Origin: Amphibalanus amphitrite
Taxonomy: Eukaryota > Arthropoda > Thecostraca > Balanomorpha > Balanidae
NCBI RefSeq assembly: GCF_019059575.1
Contig: NW_024882206.1
Span: 75,001 to 139,000, forward strand
Reading direction: 5' to 3'
Length of the DNA: 64,000 nt
Shown: positions 1-9,758 of the stretch, piece after piece
How positions within the stretch are numbered: position 1 is the stretch's first letter
Layout: every line of letters starts with the position of its first letter
Program-made: the position numbers and the translations under genes
The notes under the pieces: model-generated
The model's input: only the letters and a program-made list of their open reading frames with translations
Told to the model about the DNA's origin: nothing
Databases searched by the model: none

Positions 1-32
1 TAAAAGAAATGCGCTGAAAAATGCATGTTTTA

Positions 33-126
33 CCTGGGATACATGAGCAAAAAATACGGATTTTCCTATTCGCTCATCATTGTTATCCGTTTTTAATGCA
101 CATTTACTCAGCTCATGCATCCCCGG
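33..126. mobile_element. Short MITE, diverged copy
   Basis: The ends form imperfect inverted repeats: CCTGGGATACATGAGC at 33-48 against GCTCATGCATCCCCGG at 111-126. The interior, including ACGGATTTTCCTATTCGCTC, matches the reverse complement of the element at 30795-30898, so this is a second, older copy of one small palindromic MITE. It lies just left of the LTR retroelement. The superfamily is not recognised and no clear target duplication is visible. Confidence 0.7.
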
Positions 127-155
127 TCTATAAATAGATGAAAAAGTTAAAGATG

Positions 156-159
156 CTAG
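156..159. repeat. Target-site duplication CTAG, left copy
   Basis: CTAG directly precedes the TGTAAC end of the left LTR and is repeated right after the CA end of the right LTR at 10594-10597. Four-base duplications fit a Ty3/gypsy integrase. CTAG is itself palindromic, but its two positions are exact. Confidence 0.85.
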
Positions 160-994
160 TGTAACACGGCGGTTTCTCGTGCCCAGGGCGGGGCGCGCCA
201 GTGTTGTTGTCGGCCCTTTCCAGAAGAGATGCTCTGCCGGTCCAGGTGTATTGTCTTACGAGCACAACACAGAGCGATGGTCAGCTACGGTGTCGGTCGA
301 GACCGACGCAGAAACGCGTCCGGCGTGGTCTGAGGCTGGGGGTCTTCTCTACACAAGCACGCGGAGCAGATGGTATGTGTCCAGCGGCTGTGGAGCTCGG
401 AGGTCTCCTCGAGCGAGAGAGAGCACGTCCGACGCCGATGATGGCTCTAGGTCTTCTGCCAGTCCCCCCGATCGGGTGACTCCAGCAGAACTCCCTACTC
501 TAAGGGCGGTGGCCCTCTAACCCTGCGTGGCGACTTACTATTGGCCGTTCCATATATGGTTGCACAGTTGCGATTGGTCATCACCACGTCGTACGATCGA
601 GAAGCATGCGTCACGTGAGTGAGAGCGTCACACGCTGGTCTCGTGGTCCTAAGTGCATCCGGCTACGCAACGTTGCAAAGACATCAGACGGCACTTAGCA
701 GGCAGCGGCTGACTTCTAGGTATAGAGTCTCTAGAGCGCGTTTGACAGAAGACAGACTAAAAGCTGACGTTTGTAGATAACACACCGGCGGCGCGGCGCA
801 GAGTGCTGGAGACGATGAGTCACGAGCGCGAGCGGAGAGCGGTAAAGGTAATGAGCGTTGAAATGCGAAATTGAAATATAGCCACCACGCAGGTATAACT
901 AGACTACGAACTAATTAAGCCTAAACCCTTAGAAACATAAGAAGCGATTCACGAAGGACAAACATCAATAAGCAAATAACTAACGCACTTTACA
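160..994 (-). repeat. LTR, left copy (3' LTR of the minus-oriented element)
   Basis: This 835-bp repeat starts TGTAACACGG and ends CTTTACA. It appears identical by eye to 9759-10593 at a constant offset of 9599. It contains a perfect CArG box CCATATATGG (550-559), a TGAGTCA AP-1-type site near 815 and a CACGTG near 612. On the element strand it also contains CCAAT motifs near 540 and 575. I saw no AATAAA in either orientation of the likely R region. Short open frames inside it have no recognisable product. Confidence 0.95.
550..559 (-). promoter_or_regulatory. CArG/TATA-like box CCATATATGG in the LTR
   Basis: CCATATATGG is a perfect CC(A/T)6GG serum-response-type box and also contains a TATA-like core. 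It sits mid-LTR, and CCAAT motifs lie within about 20 bases on either side of it on the element strand. It is a plausible core of the element's promoter. The same site occurs in the other LTR at 10149-10158. Function is inferred. Confidence 0.45.
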
Positions 995-1010
995 CACCTC
1001 CCCCACCCAT
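995..1010 (-). other. Polypurine tract
   Basis: On the element strand a purine-rich run, GGGTGGGGGAGGTG, directly abuts the TG start of the 3' LTR. This is the expected place for plus-strand primer formation in LTR retroelements. Confidence 0.8.
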
Positions 1011-1443
1011 GGCAAGAGCTTTGGCTAGGACAAAGCAGAGGCCGACGCCTGAAGGGCGAAGGACACAGCGAGGGAGTCACACGCAGAACACAAACACATC
1101 CGCGACAAGAACACAATACAGGGGCGGGAGGGCGGGAAGTGGCCGGGTGAACGCATTGAACGTCACTGAAGCACTTGTTGCGGTTCACGAAAACGGTTAT
1201 CGTAGTCCATGACGTCAGTTATTTCGGCGGTGACCCGGATCGTGGGCCGTCGAGTCAACTGGTGACCCGGATTGCTGGTGCGCGGGGCACTGCACTTGGT
1301 AGCGCACGGCTGCGCTCGGGGTGGTGCACTGAGTAGGTCAGTGACCCGGATAGTTCCTCGGTCCATTGTGATGCAGGCCCGGTGCCATGCATACACAAAC
1401 ACACACACACACACGCACGGGGGAAAGGGGAATCAAAGAGGCC
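1011..1443 (-). other. 3' untranslated segment of the LTR element
   Basis: About 430 bases lie between the env stop and the polypurine tract. They include a (CA)n microsatellite at about 1391-1417. No convincing gene is seen; small open frames here have no recognisable domain. Confidence 0.6.
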
Positions 1444-3576
1444 TCACACCTCTGGCGACAGCCGCAGAGACGACGTCGGTCGATGGCCGTACGTGGCCCG
1501 TCGCGGCATATCCGTTGTGGCACTAGGCTGAGCGCTGAGTGATGCCGGTGCATCGTCTACAGGGTCCATTTGCAGGCTCTGCTGGCTGCCCGGTGGGGCT
1601 GCTGGCGGGCCGAGCACAGGATGACGCTCGTCGAGTTCAATGGCTGGCTCACGAAGGTCTCGAGTAGCAGAAGCGGGGACAAAGCGGGGTAAGCGGTAGG
1701 TAGCCATGGAGCGAGGGCAGCAGTGTTTAATGCAGAAGCACATGCAGCAAGCGGCGAGAACGCTGATGATGATAATGAGTAGCCAAGTATAAGAGAATGC
1801 GGATGGTGTATCATCAATAACCTGTTCAAGGGGAAGGGCTTCGACACGATTGAAGTAGTCATCGGCTGGCATACCGGCGACGTGAAGCTTTGGTATAGAC
1901 GAGACGTTAGATTGCAGGGCCGTTGGAATAGCAGTTGCCCAGTGCGAACGCCAGATTGGGACCAGGGAAGAGTCATTGGAGATTGTAAACGTATCATCGA
2001 AATCAGGGAAGTCGAGGTGGGTCTCACTAGCATAGTAAGGAGGGAGATATAGAGAGTCACTAGAAGCGGAGCATTCCATGGACAAGGTAAGAAGGCGAAC
2101 AGGTGATGAAATGGATAGCGTGGTGCTATTGTATGGGCAGACGATAGTGATGGACAGAGGAGGGCGAGAAACTATCAGCCACGTGCCTCGGGAAAGGTAA
2201 TGAGCTTTAGGAGCATCGTTCGTAGGGCGGACGATTGGAGCACAGAGACGAGAGATGGCCTGCTCGTCCCGACGGAAAAGAGCCACGACACACGAATCCG
2301 CATTTGCCGTGGAGTAAGCAGGTTCATGAAGGGGGCAGAACGGTTGCTTGATCAGAAGGCAGGCTTCGATCTCAGAGTCGACAGGCTGGATGTATTGCTG
2401 TCTGTTCTCTGATACAACCAGATAGCGGGGTTCGTTGGGAACATAGAGAAGGGAAATGTTATGGCTGTGAAGCGGGACCTGATAAGGGAAGAAGCGATAA
2501 ACGTCAAACGCATGGAGCGTGTGGAGCAGTGGAATGTAGAAGAGGACATGAAAAGCATCTTCGACTGGGATGAGCTTGGTTTTGACAATGCGAACATAGT
2601 CGCGAGTAGCCGAAGGCGGGAAAGGCAGCGCAAAATGTGCCGGGAGGCTTTTGCTCACCTTACGAAGGACACGGTTGAGGTCACGTGAATGAATGAGGTC
2701 AGCGTGTAGGATTCCTACTTGAGCTAGAGCGAGTTTGCTAGAGAGCGACACCAACGAAGTATAAAGATGATTGAGGCTTCTAGTAACTTGTCTTACATTC
2801 TCTGCAAGGTCGGCTACGCGAAGCGATACTGTGATGAGTGCCTCTGCATTGTCGGCGGCTCTGATCAGCTTCAAATGCGATGTGCTCATCGAGCTCATTG
2901 CTGATTGTAGAGTACGGAGAGCTTTACGATTTTGAGAAGTGGCAACTCTAGTAGAATTAATGACGTTAAGCGTGCCGTTAAAAGTATGAGCCATAGCAAC
3001 CTCTTTGGCATTGATAAGCTGGACGTTATGATCCAGATGTTTGATTTCACTTTCAGTGGCAGTTCCAAACAAAGACGACATTACGCTTCCAATGCCATCA
3101 ATGAGTCCTCGCTTAACACGCTTGGAGCGTCCAGTCCGACGGATAGAGTTAGCCGAGCGTGCAGAGCTTCGTGGCTCAGGCATGGACAGTAGGTCACGAA
3201 ATGTGTCGACGAGATGGTTCTCCTCTGTTTGCAGCTGACTAATGGAGTGAGACAGATGTTTGAGCGATACAGTCAGTGAAGCATGAGCGGGGTCAGCAGC
3301 GGTAGCATTAGTAGGCGGCGAGTGGTTAGCGAGCAGCGCTCTTGCAGTGCGGGAGAGCTCATTAGTAGCATCATTGATTTTACGGACATCTTTGCGATAG
3401 GGTTTCATGCTTATTGACAGGGTGATTGCCCATGAACTATAGCTTGGGTAAGTCTTGCCTAGCGGTATAAAGAGATGTCCGGGGTCAGTAGGGAGAGCGG
3501 CGCAATAAGCAATATCAATCACGTTTGTTACCGTGAGCAGCAGTAGCCATCGACTCAGCATCGTTGTGACAGCCAT
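1444..3576 (-). CDS. env: Env: furin-cleaved membrane fusion glycoprotein
   Basis: The ATG at 3576 in a strong ACCATGG context gives 710 residues; the frame is open slightly further to a GTG. A hydrophobic signal peptide spans about residues 7-26. A basic KRVKR furin site ends near residue 156 and is followed at once by a Gly-rich hydrophobic stretch beginning GLIDGIG, the expected fusion peptide. A heptad-rich region follows, then a Cys-rich outer domain, one membrane span at about 596-616 next to a Cys cluster, and a tail of about 95 residues. This architecture matches errantivirus Env and baculovirus F-type fusion proteins. It would act at the cell surface in membrane fusion. It starts 51 bases after the pol stop and was probably expressed from a spliced RNA. 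The frame is intact. Confidence 0.88.
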   Translation of the reverse strand: MAVTTMLSRWLLLLTVTNVIDIAYCAALPTDPGHLFIPLGKTYPSYSSWAITLSISMKPYRKDVRKINDATNELSRTARALLANHSPPTNATAADPAHASLTVSLKHLSHSISQLQTEENHLVDTFRDLLSMPEPRSSARSANSIRRTGRSKRVKRGLIDGIGSVMSSLFGTATESEIKHLDHNVQLINAKEVAMAHTFNGTLNVINSTRVATSQNRKALRTLQSAMSSMSTSHLKLIRAADNAEALITVSLRVADLAENVRQVTRSLNHLYTSLVSLSSKLALAQVGILHADLIHSRDLNRVLRKVSKSLPAHFALPFPPSATRDYVRIVKTKLIPVEDAFHVLFYIPLLHTLHAFDVYRFFPYQVPLHSHNISLLYVPNEPRYLVVSENRQQYIQPVDSEIEACLLIKQPFCPLHEPAYSTANADSCVVALFRRDEQAISRLCAPIVRPTNDAPKAHYLSRGTWLIVSRPPLSITIVCPYNSTTLSISSPVRLLTLSMECSASSDSLYLPPYYASETHLDFPDFDDTFTISNDSSLVPIWRSHWATAIPTALQSNVSSIPKLHVAGMPADDYFNRVEALPLEQVIDDTPSAFSYTWLLIIIISVLAACCMCFCIKHCCPRSMATYRLPRFVPASATRDLREPAIELDERHPVLGPPAAPPGSQQSLQMDPVDDAPASLSAQPSATTDMPRRATYGHRPTSSLRLSPEV

Positions 3577-3578
3577 GG

Positions 3579-3600
3579 TCTGAAACACAACGACCGTTTA
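3579..3600 (-). promoter_or_regulatory. Candidate env splice acceptor
   Basis: On the element strand the sequence TTGTGTTTCAG ends at 3580, three bases before the env ATG (ACC then ATGG). This fits a 3' splice site for a subgenomic env RNA, which errantiviruses are known to use. The donor was not identified; it would lie in the leader or early gag. Confidence 0.45.
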
Positions 3601-3626
3601 TTACATTGAGCTGAGGAGAGCCATAC

Positions 3627-6600
3627 TCAATGCATAAACTTTAAACAAAAGAGCTTACGGATCCAACCTGATGATTCACTGCGATCATGGTGAGTCATCT
3701 CTGCAAATGGCTGCTGAACTTCAACATCATTTGGACTGCTAGCTACCACTGCCAGGCAGTCAGTTCCCGATTGGACCTTAGGTCTTTTGTCTGGCGGGCA
3801 CTCATCAAAACTGTCATTTCGTTTCCTTACGTAAGGTCTCCGTACGTACTCATACCCTTCTAGAGGCTCGTTCGTTTGAGCTCGAGACCTGAGGTTGTAT
3901 CCATGTAGCCTCTGTGGTAGCGGCGGCAACTGACCAAGCTCTCCACTGTCCGGTAACGGTGGGGAGATTACAGTGGGGTCACCTAATGCTACTGAAGGGT
4001 TCTCAGGGCGAGGACCGTTGCCCTCTTCCTGGATATCTGGAGTGCCCTCTCTTGATTCATCTGTGGGGTTTGGTGTGCTCATAGAAGCAAACCAAGGTTG
4101 ATCACCTAACGGTAACCTGGCCGCACGGAGCGGCTGCTGGCGAGTAGGCTCCTCTTCCGGACGGATACCTACCTGGAGGGGACGTTTCACTACATCGTAA
4201 ACTCTATCCCAAACATCAGTTTCGTCCTTCCGACGTAGGTTCTCTGAATGTACTACCTTCGATTTGCCCGTTAACATGTTCTTGATGCAGTAGTTCTCAG
4301 GGCCTGATTTTGAAACTACTCGAAAATGGTTTTTCCATGGTAACGTGAATTTAGGAGTATCACCTGGTTGTACTGAAGGGTCAAAATAGTAAACAAGGTC
4401 ACCGGGTGCAAAGTCTGAAGGGGTTGCGTTTTGTGCGATATGAGCTTTGTTTCGATCTCTAGCTTCCTGCATGTTTTCAACCACATGTGCGTAAGCATTA
4501 TGCAAATGCTCGAACATGACTGGGACGTAGTCCTCGCCAAAGTACCGTAATCTAGGTTGCAGGAGCGTGTCGACTGGTAGAACGGGATCTCTACCATACA
4601 TGATAAAGTAGGGCGAGTATTTAGTAGACTCATTCTTGCTCACCCTGTAAGCGCCTAAACATGGTTGTAAAACTTCATCCCATTTTGTTTGATCTTCGCT
4701 AATTTGTTTCCTAATCATGTCGTTCATGCACCTATGGAATCGCTCAGTCTTTCCGTTTGACTGGGGATGATAGCTGGACGTTCTGACCCGTGCAATTCCT
4801 AATTCGCGATTGACTAGGTCCAGGAGTGCATTGCAATATTCCGTACCTTGATCACTAATGATGGTTCGCGGGCAGCCATGCCTCGGAATAAATTCTTCCA
4901 AAAGTAATTTTGCAATGGTATTTGCTGATTTGTCCGGAATAGCCCATGCTTCTGGCCATCCGCTGAAGTGATCAACAATCGTGCATACATATTTGTTTCC
5001 TTTGTCTGAGACGGGAAATGGACCACACGTGTCTATACCGATGATTTCCATGGGAGCTGAAGGCATAGGCATGTCCTGCATTGGCCGTCTTTCTTTGTTG
5101 AGTCTTTTCCTGTTGCACGTGTCGCATGACGAGACATATTGCATGACGTCTTTCAGCATCGAGGGCCAATAGTACGATTTGAGCACTTTGTCAGTCGTTT
5201 TCTCGATTCCCAAATGGCCTCCAAAATAACCGTCATGAGCGCTCTGAAGAACTATTTTCCTAAACTCAGGTGGCAAAACGAGTTGGAGTTTAGTAAGCGG
5301 CCGGGTTTTCGTACTTTTCTCTATGTGATAAAGGAGTCCGTCGTCTAAACAATACCTCTGGCTATTTGGGTTGCTTTCATCGTTTGACTGGAGGTCCGAT
5401 ATAATTTGTTTCAATTCTGGGTCGTTCCGTTGTGCTTTACGTAATGAATCTGCGTCGATACCGTGATAGTCTAGTGGTTTTTGGTTGACGTCATTTTCGT
5501 CTGCGTCAATTTGTACCCGGTTGTCAACTACATTGACATCCATCGACCCTCCTTGCCAGTCGAGGTGCTCATTGTCGTTCAGTTCACCTGCTACTGGGGT
5601 ATTGTGCAATCGCGACAGCATGTCGGCTGCTACGTTCTGAGGGCCGGAAATGTACTCGATTTTGCAACTGTATTCACCGAGGATAATAGCCCATCTTTGA
5701 ATACGAGGATTTTTCATTTCACTCGTGAACAAATGCTTGAGCGGCTTGTGATCTGTATAAACGGTTATATCGGTACCAATGATAATCGGTCGGAGTTTTT
5801 CCAAACTATAAACGATAGCGAACGCCTCGCGTTCGATAGTAGGCCATTTGAGTTTTTGCTCCGAAAACTGGTGTGAAATGTATTGAATGACCCGATTTTG
5901 ACCGTCATGTTCTTGCATCAAAACTGCACCTAAGGCGTACTGAGAAGCATCGGTGTACAGTTTGAAAGGTTTAGTTATGTCTGGGAAAGCCAAGATCGGG
6001 GCCTGGAGAAGTGCTTGTTTGATTGACTCGAATGCGCTTTGCGCTCCGGGCGTCCAGTGGAATCTAGCATGTTTCTTTGTCAATGCATTTAAGGGTTTTG
6101 CTAATTTACTGAAATTTGGAACAAACTTTCTGTAGTATGACGCCATGCCGAGGAAACTTCTGACATCTCGCACATTCTGGGGAGGTTGCATGTTTTGCAT
6201 TGCTGAGACTTTTTGGGGGTCGACCGAAATTCCATCATTTGAAATGATATGACCTAAATAGTTGAGCTTGTCCTTGATAAATTCACATTTCGAAATTTTT
6301 AATTTTAGGTTGGCTTTTCGCAGCCTGGCGAATACTTCATCTAGGTGCTTCAGATGATCCTCAAGTGTTTCACTGAATACTATGATGTCATCTACAAACG
6401 CTAGGGCAAAATGACGGATATCTCCTAAAACAGCATTCATGCAATTTTGAAAAACGGCTGGCGAGCCAGAAAGACCAAAGGCCATCCGGTTATATTCGAA
6501 AATGCCTGCATCTGTGCCAAAAGCAGTCTTTTCTTTGTCCTCTTCTCTGATAGGGATTTGCCAAAAACCTTGCTTCATATCCAGACAAGTGCGGAACTTT

Positions 6601-7810
6601 GATTTTCCGAGCGCAAAGAATATGTCGTCAGCCGACGGGATGCTTGCAGCTGGCCTGACCGTAATAGCATTCAATTTTCGAAAGTCTACACAAAGTCTGA
6701 GAGAGCCATCCTTTTTGGGGACCAACAGAACAGGTGACATCCACGGTGAATTGCTCCGGCGGATAACATTTGCAGCTAGCATGTCCTGAATTTGCTTTTC
6801 TAGCGCCTCTCGATAAGCGAGTGGCGGTCGCCTTGGGGCCTGGTATGTTGGCGGATGATCTTGCGTATTGATCCTCATTTCTGTCACGTTGGTCATGGTC
6901 AATTCTGTATCTTTTTCAACAAATATATCCATGTTACCGAGTAGAAGCGTTTTCAATTGGTCTCTTTGATCGTCTGGGATGTGGTCTAGCTTGAATGAAC
7001 GAATTTTATCCTCTGAGCTTTCTTTGACGTTCTCCTCTGTTTTCGATATTGATGAAATGTTTGGTTCAAGTTCTGAATCGGCAATTTTTGTAGCTACTCC
7101 AATAACTTGTCCTTTTCTGAAATGCAAATACCGACCCGTTTCGTTCACAATTGCCCAGGGGATATGGCGGTTTTTTGAGAGCTTGACAACGGCGTTTGGT
7201 AGCAGAATACCTGGTTCGTTTTCGAAACACGGAGACGAGGGGAGCTGAGTAACGACGAAGCCTTCACCTGGTTTATTTTTCTTTGTGATCGCGCATTTCA
7301 CCTGCAAGTCCGAACGAGGGAAGACGTCTACGTCCTCCGCGAGTCTCACTAAATTTGTTTCTTTAGTACTCTTTCCTTGTTTCGTTTTGAGTGGGTACAC
7401 ATACCTTCCGATGATCATGGTTTGGTTCTCAAAGTCTAGCAGCGCTTTCCTAGCATTCAAGAAATCGATTCCCAAAATCATATCATGGTTGAAGCCGTCT
7501 ACTACAACAAAATCATGATACATGCGCACCTTTCCAAGAGTGATTCGTATTTTGACTGATCTGGTTGGTTTCAGTTTGTGTCCAGAGGCTGACACGAGGG
7601 TGACTTTTTGTTTTTCAGCTGGTCTCACCAGCGACGGTTCCAGTAATTCCACAAATTTTTCACTAACGAGCGAGAGCTGCGAGCCGGTATCCAAAAGTGT
7701 ATGAAAGGGGTGCGTCCCAATAGAAATGTCAACATACGGGCAGTTCTCGTTAATTTTCAAAATTTGTGCGGTCTCTGTACCGCCTGTCGCTGAATCAGTG
7801 TGAGGCCTTA
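3627..7810 (-). CDS. pol: Pol polyprotein: protease, reverse transcriptase, RNase H, integrase
   Basis: The frame lacks a good ATG; the usual first codon (7760) would be TTG, and the frame stays open upstream across the gag stop. Expression as a -1 frameshift product of Gag is therefore likely. Counting from 7760, the aspartic protease motif DTGS is at residues 24-27 and RT has FVDD at 455-458. RNase H acidic residues are D604, E643, D670 and D713. The integrase zinc finger is H842, H849, C879, C882, and the integrase DDE triad is D910, D970, E1006 (D-35-E). A C-terminal tail of several hundred residues follows. All catalytic residues are present with no stop or frameshift. The family is Ty3/gypsy. 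Confidence 0.95.
7768..7783 (-). other. Small RNA hairpin downstream of the frameshift site
   Basis: GCGGT-ACAGAG-ACCGC forms a 5-bp stem with a 6-base loop about 30 bases downstream of the slippery heptamer on the element strand. The spacing is longer than the usual 5-9 bases, so its role in frameshifting is uncertain. Confidence 0.3.
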
Positions 7811-8935
7811 CATGTTTCCCGGCTGCGGTTGCCCTCTGCTTGGCCTACCTTGCTGTTGGTTTTGCGGTTGGTTTTGCGGACGCTGAGCAGAAGCGTTCGC
7901 TGTCTGTCGCTTAAAACAGATACGTTGTACATGGCCTATAAGGCCGCAGTAGTAGCAGATCGGCCGGTGATCGGACGTCCATTGATAGACCGGTTTGGTC
8001 CTAGAGTTCTGTCTAAAATTACCAGGGTTCTGACGCTGTTGGCCCGGCTGAGTGGGCTGTCGTTGGAAGAACTGGCCCGGGGGCGGTTGATTGACCGGTG
8101 GTGGGTAGCTCTGATAAGCGCTCGGTTGTTGATAGCTTTGATGGACCTGTGGTCTGACTTTGAAGGAATCATCACTGCGCCTGACTAGAACTTCTAGTAG
8201 ATCTCTGACCTCAGACAGGTCGCTATTTTGCGCGGGGGGCTCGGGAGCAGGTGTCATGGCATTGCAGTCCATCGGTTCTGGTTTTACTTTCGAGTGGTCA
8301 CGATAAGTGGCGAGTTCTGTCATCAGTTTAATCTGATCCATGGCTATGTGATACGCTTCTGTCGGAGTCTTTGGTCGGCGGGTCGCTATTCGTTCCTGAA
8401 GCTTTCTGTCGGTGATGCCATTGATAAATGTCCTTGTGATCGTCTCTACTACACTGGACTCGTCTATTTTGTCCTTGTATGCACGTCGGGAGAGTGTCTG
8501 AAGTCGCTCGGCATAGAGAGGGATGGATTCGTTTGGTCTTTGTACAAACGTCTGGAGCTTTTGTTTGGCCGTGTCTGAGTCATCTAGATAGTGATAACGT
8601 TGGGTCATGAGAGTTTTGAGGGATGCCCAAGAGTCAACAGACGAAGATACTTCATGAAAGTAATCAAGAGCTGTGCCTTTAAGCGTTTGACTAGCGGCCC
8701 AAAGAGTTTGTTCCTCGTCACCTTTTAGCGCAAGGTATAAGTTGTCCATTTCAGCTAGCCATTCGGTAAAATGCTCACCACTTGTGCCATCAAAATGATG
8801 TTTGCCCGACACCGACTGGTTAGTCATGAGTTGATTCTTTAGAACACCGAAACCTTGCATCATTGCATTGATCATTTGGCTTGAGGAAGCAGAAGCGGGT
8901 GCATGCGAGCGAGACGTTTCGTTTTGAGCCATCAT
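7808..8935 (-). CDS. gag: Gag nucleocapsid polyprotein
   Basis: The start is the first of two tandem ATGs (8935, 8932), giving 375 residues; the frame extends to an upstream TTG, which I reject. The central part is typical retrotransposon Gag, with a WLAEMDNLYLALKG-like segment followed by a repeat-helical capsid region. A Gln/Pro-rich linker leads to one CCHC zinc knuckle, CYYCGLIGHVQRIC (about residues 327-340), for RNA binding. The basic Gln-rich C-terminus ends at the frameshift heptamer. Gag would build the cytoplasmic particle and package the RNA. It precedes pol and is intact. Confidence 0.92.
   Translation of the reverse strand: MMAQNETSRSHAPASASSSQMINAMMQGFGVLKNQLMTNQSVSGKHHFDGTSGEHFTEWLAEMDNLYLALKGDEEQTLWAASQTLKGTALDYFHEVSSSVDSWASLKTLMTQRYHYLDDSDTAKQKLQTFVQRPNESIPLYAERLQTLSRRAYKDKIDESSVVETITRTFINGITDRKLQERIATRRPKTPTEAYHIAMDQIKLMTELATYRDHSKVKPEPMDCNAMTPAPEPPAQNSDLSEVRDLLEVLVRRSDDSFKVRPQVHQSYQQPSAYQSYPPPVNQPPPGQFFQRQPTQPGQQRQNPGNFRQNSRTKPVYQWTSDHRPICYYCGLIGHVQRICFKRQTANASAQRPQNQPQNQQQGRPSRGQPQPGNM
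7814..7820 (-). promoter_or_regulatory. -1 ribosomal frameshift slippery site G GGA AAC
   Basis: The gag frame reads CCG GGA AAC ATG TAA. The heptamer GGGAAAC fits X XXY YYZ and is a known retroviral gag-pro type slippery sequence. The pol frame is exactly -1 to gag and is open through this point, so slipping here would fuse Gag to Pol two codons before the gag stop. Confidence 0.8.
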
Positions 8936-9730
8936 TGAAGCGACAAGAGCCAGAAATATCAAAGATAGAATGGATAATTTGCGTTACGTTAATATTAAAA
9001 GGAAACAAGAAAAATTAAAATTAATATCAAGTGCCACTCGGGAGATGTCGAGACGTACCTTTGGTTGGTGTCACCGAAGATGGGATGTTCGCCAGTTCAC
9101 TATCACTTTCACTTTCACTACGCGCCGGGCGGACTGTTTCGATTACGCGCAAGAGTCTGGTTCGGTAGCGCTGGGTGTTGAGCGCCTTTGAAGTCTCTCG
9201 ATGAAGTTGTTCTCGTAGAAAAGCGTGATGAAGTTGATCTCGTAGAAGAGCGTCGGTTGACCTCTCTGATGACGTCAGTTGACCTCGTTGGAGAGCGCGA
9301 GTTGAACTCTCTTTCCTGTTAAACTTTGTCTCGATGACGAGAGACGGTCGGTTGGAGTTATCAGCGGCTTAGATCGAGCGCTGGTTGAGATGGCTGCCGT
9401 ATAACTCGGGCAGATTGGGGCCTGACTGGTACAGTTCCGATTTCAGAACCCTTTATGACTGGTACTGGTACAGGTACTTGTACCTTGGATTGACACCGAT
9501 GAAGATAAACGATGCCGAGCTTTGGCGTACTCACTTTTGGAGCGCTATTGTTCAGCGGCTCACAGTGAAGTGTCGGTCGTTGTAGTAGCCGTGAGAGCTG
9601 GCTGGTAGCAGCTGGAGCGCAGCAGCGTTGAATAGGTGCTCGTCAGCGGCAGAGTTCGTCAGCGACAGAGTTCGTCGGAAGAGTCGGCGCACGGAGAAGC
9701 AGATGGACGTGAGAAGACGGCTTCTTCGGC
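8936..9730 (-). other. 5' leader of the LTR element
   Basis: About 800 bases lie between the primer-binding site and gag. They contain a TGACGTCA (CRE-type) palindrome near 9270 and repeated TGAAGTTGATCTCGTAGAA-like phrases at about 9200-9260. A packaging signal and env splice donor would be expected here but cannot be identified. No gene is seen. Confidence 0.6.
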
Positions 9731-9757
9731 AGGTTCGATCCGACGTCAGCGGCACCA
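9731..9757 (-). other. Primer-binding site complementary to a tRNA 3' end
   Basis: On the element strand TGGTGCCGCTGACGTCGGA starts one base after the 5' LTR end. The plus strand reads as a tRNA 3' end finishing in CACCA, and just before it is AGGTTCGATCC, like a T-arm. Complementarity may therefore extend beyond the acceptor stem. The tRNA species was not identified. Confidence 0.75.
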
Positions 9758-9758
9758 A

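Noticed and set aside
179..520. 113-codon frame repeated in both LTRs
   Set aside because: It lies wholly within the LTR on the strand opposite to the element's genes, has no domain, and is duplicated only because the LTR is.
4316..7704. Many small frames on both strands within pol
   Set aside because: Shadows of the pol reading frame.
9731..9757. A tRNA gene next to the LTR
   Set aside because: Only a 3'-half-like stretch is present and it sits at the primer-binding site position; no D or anticodon arm.
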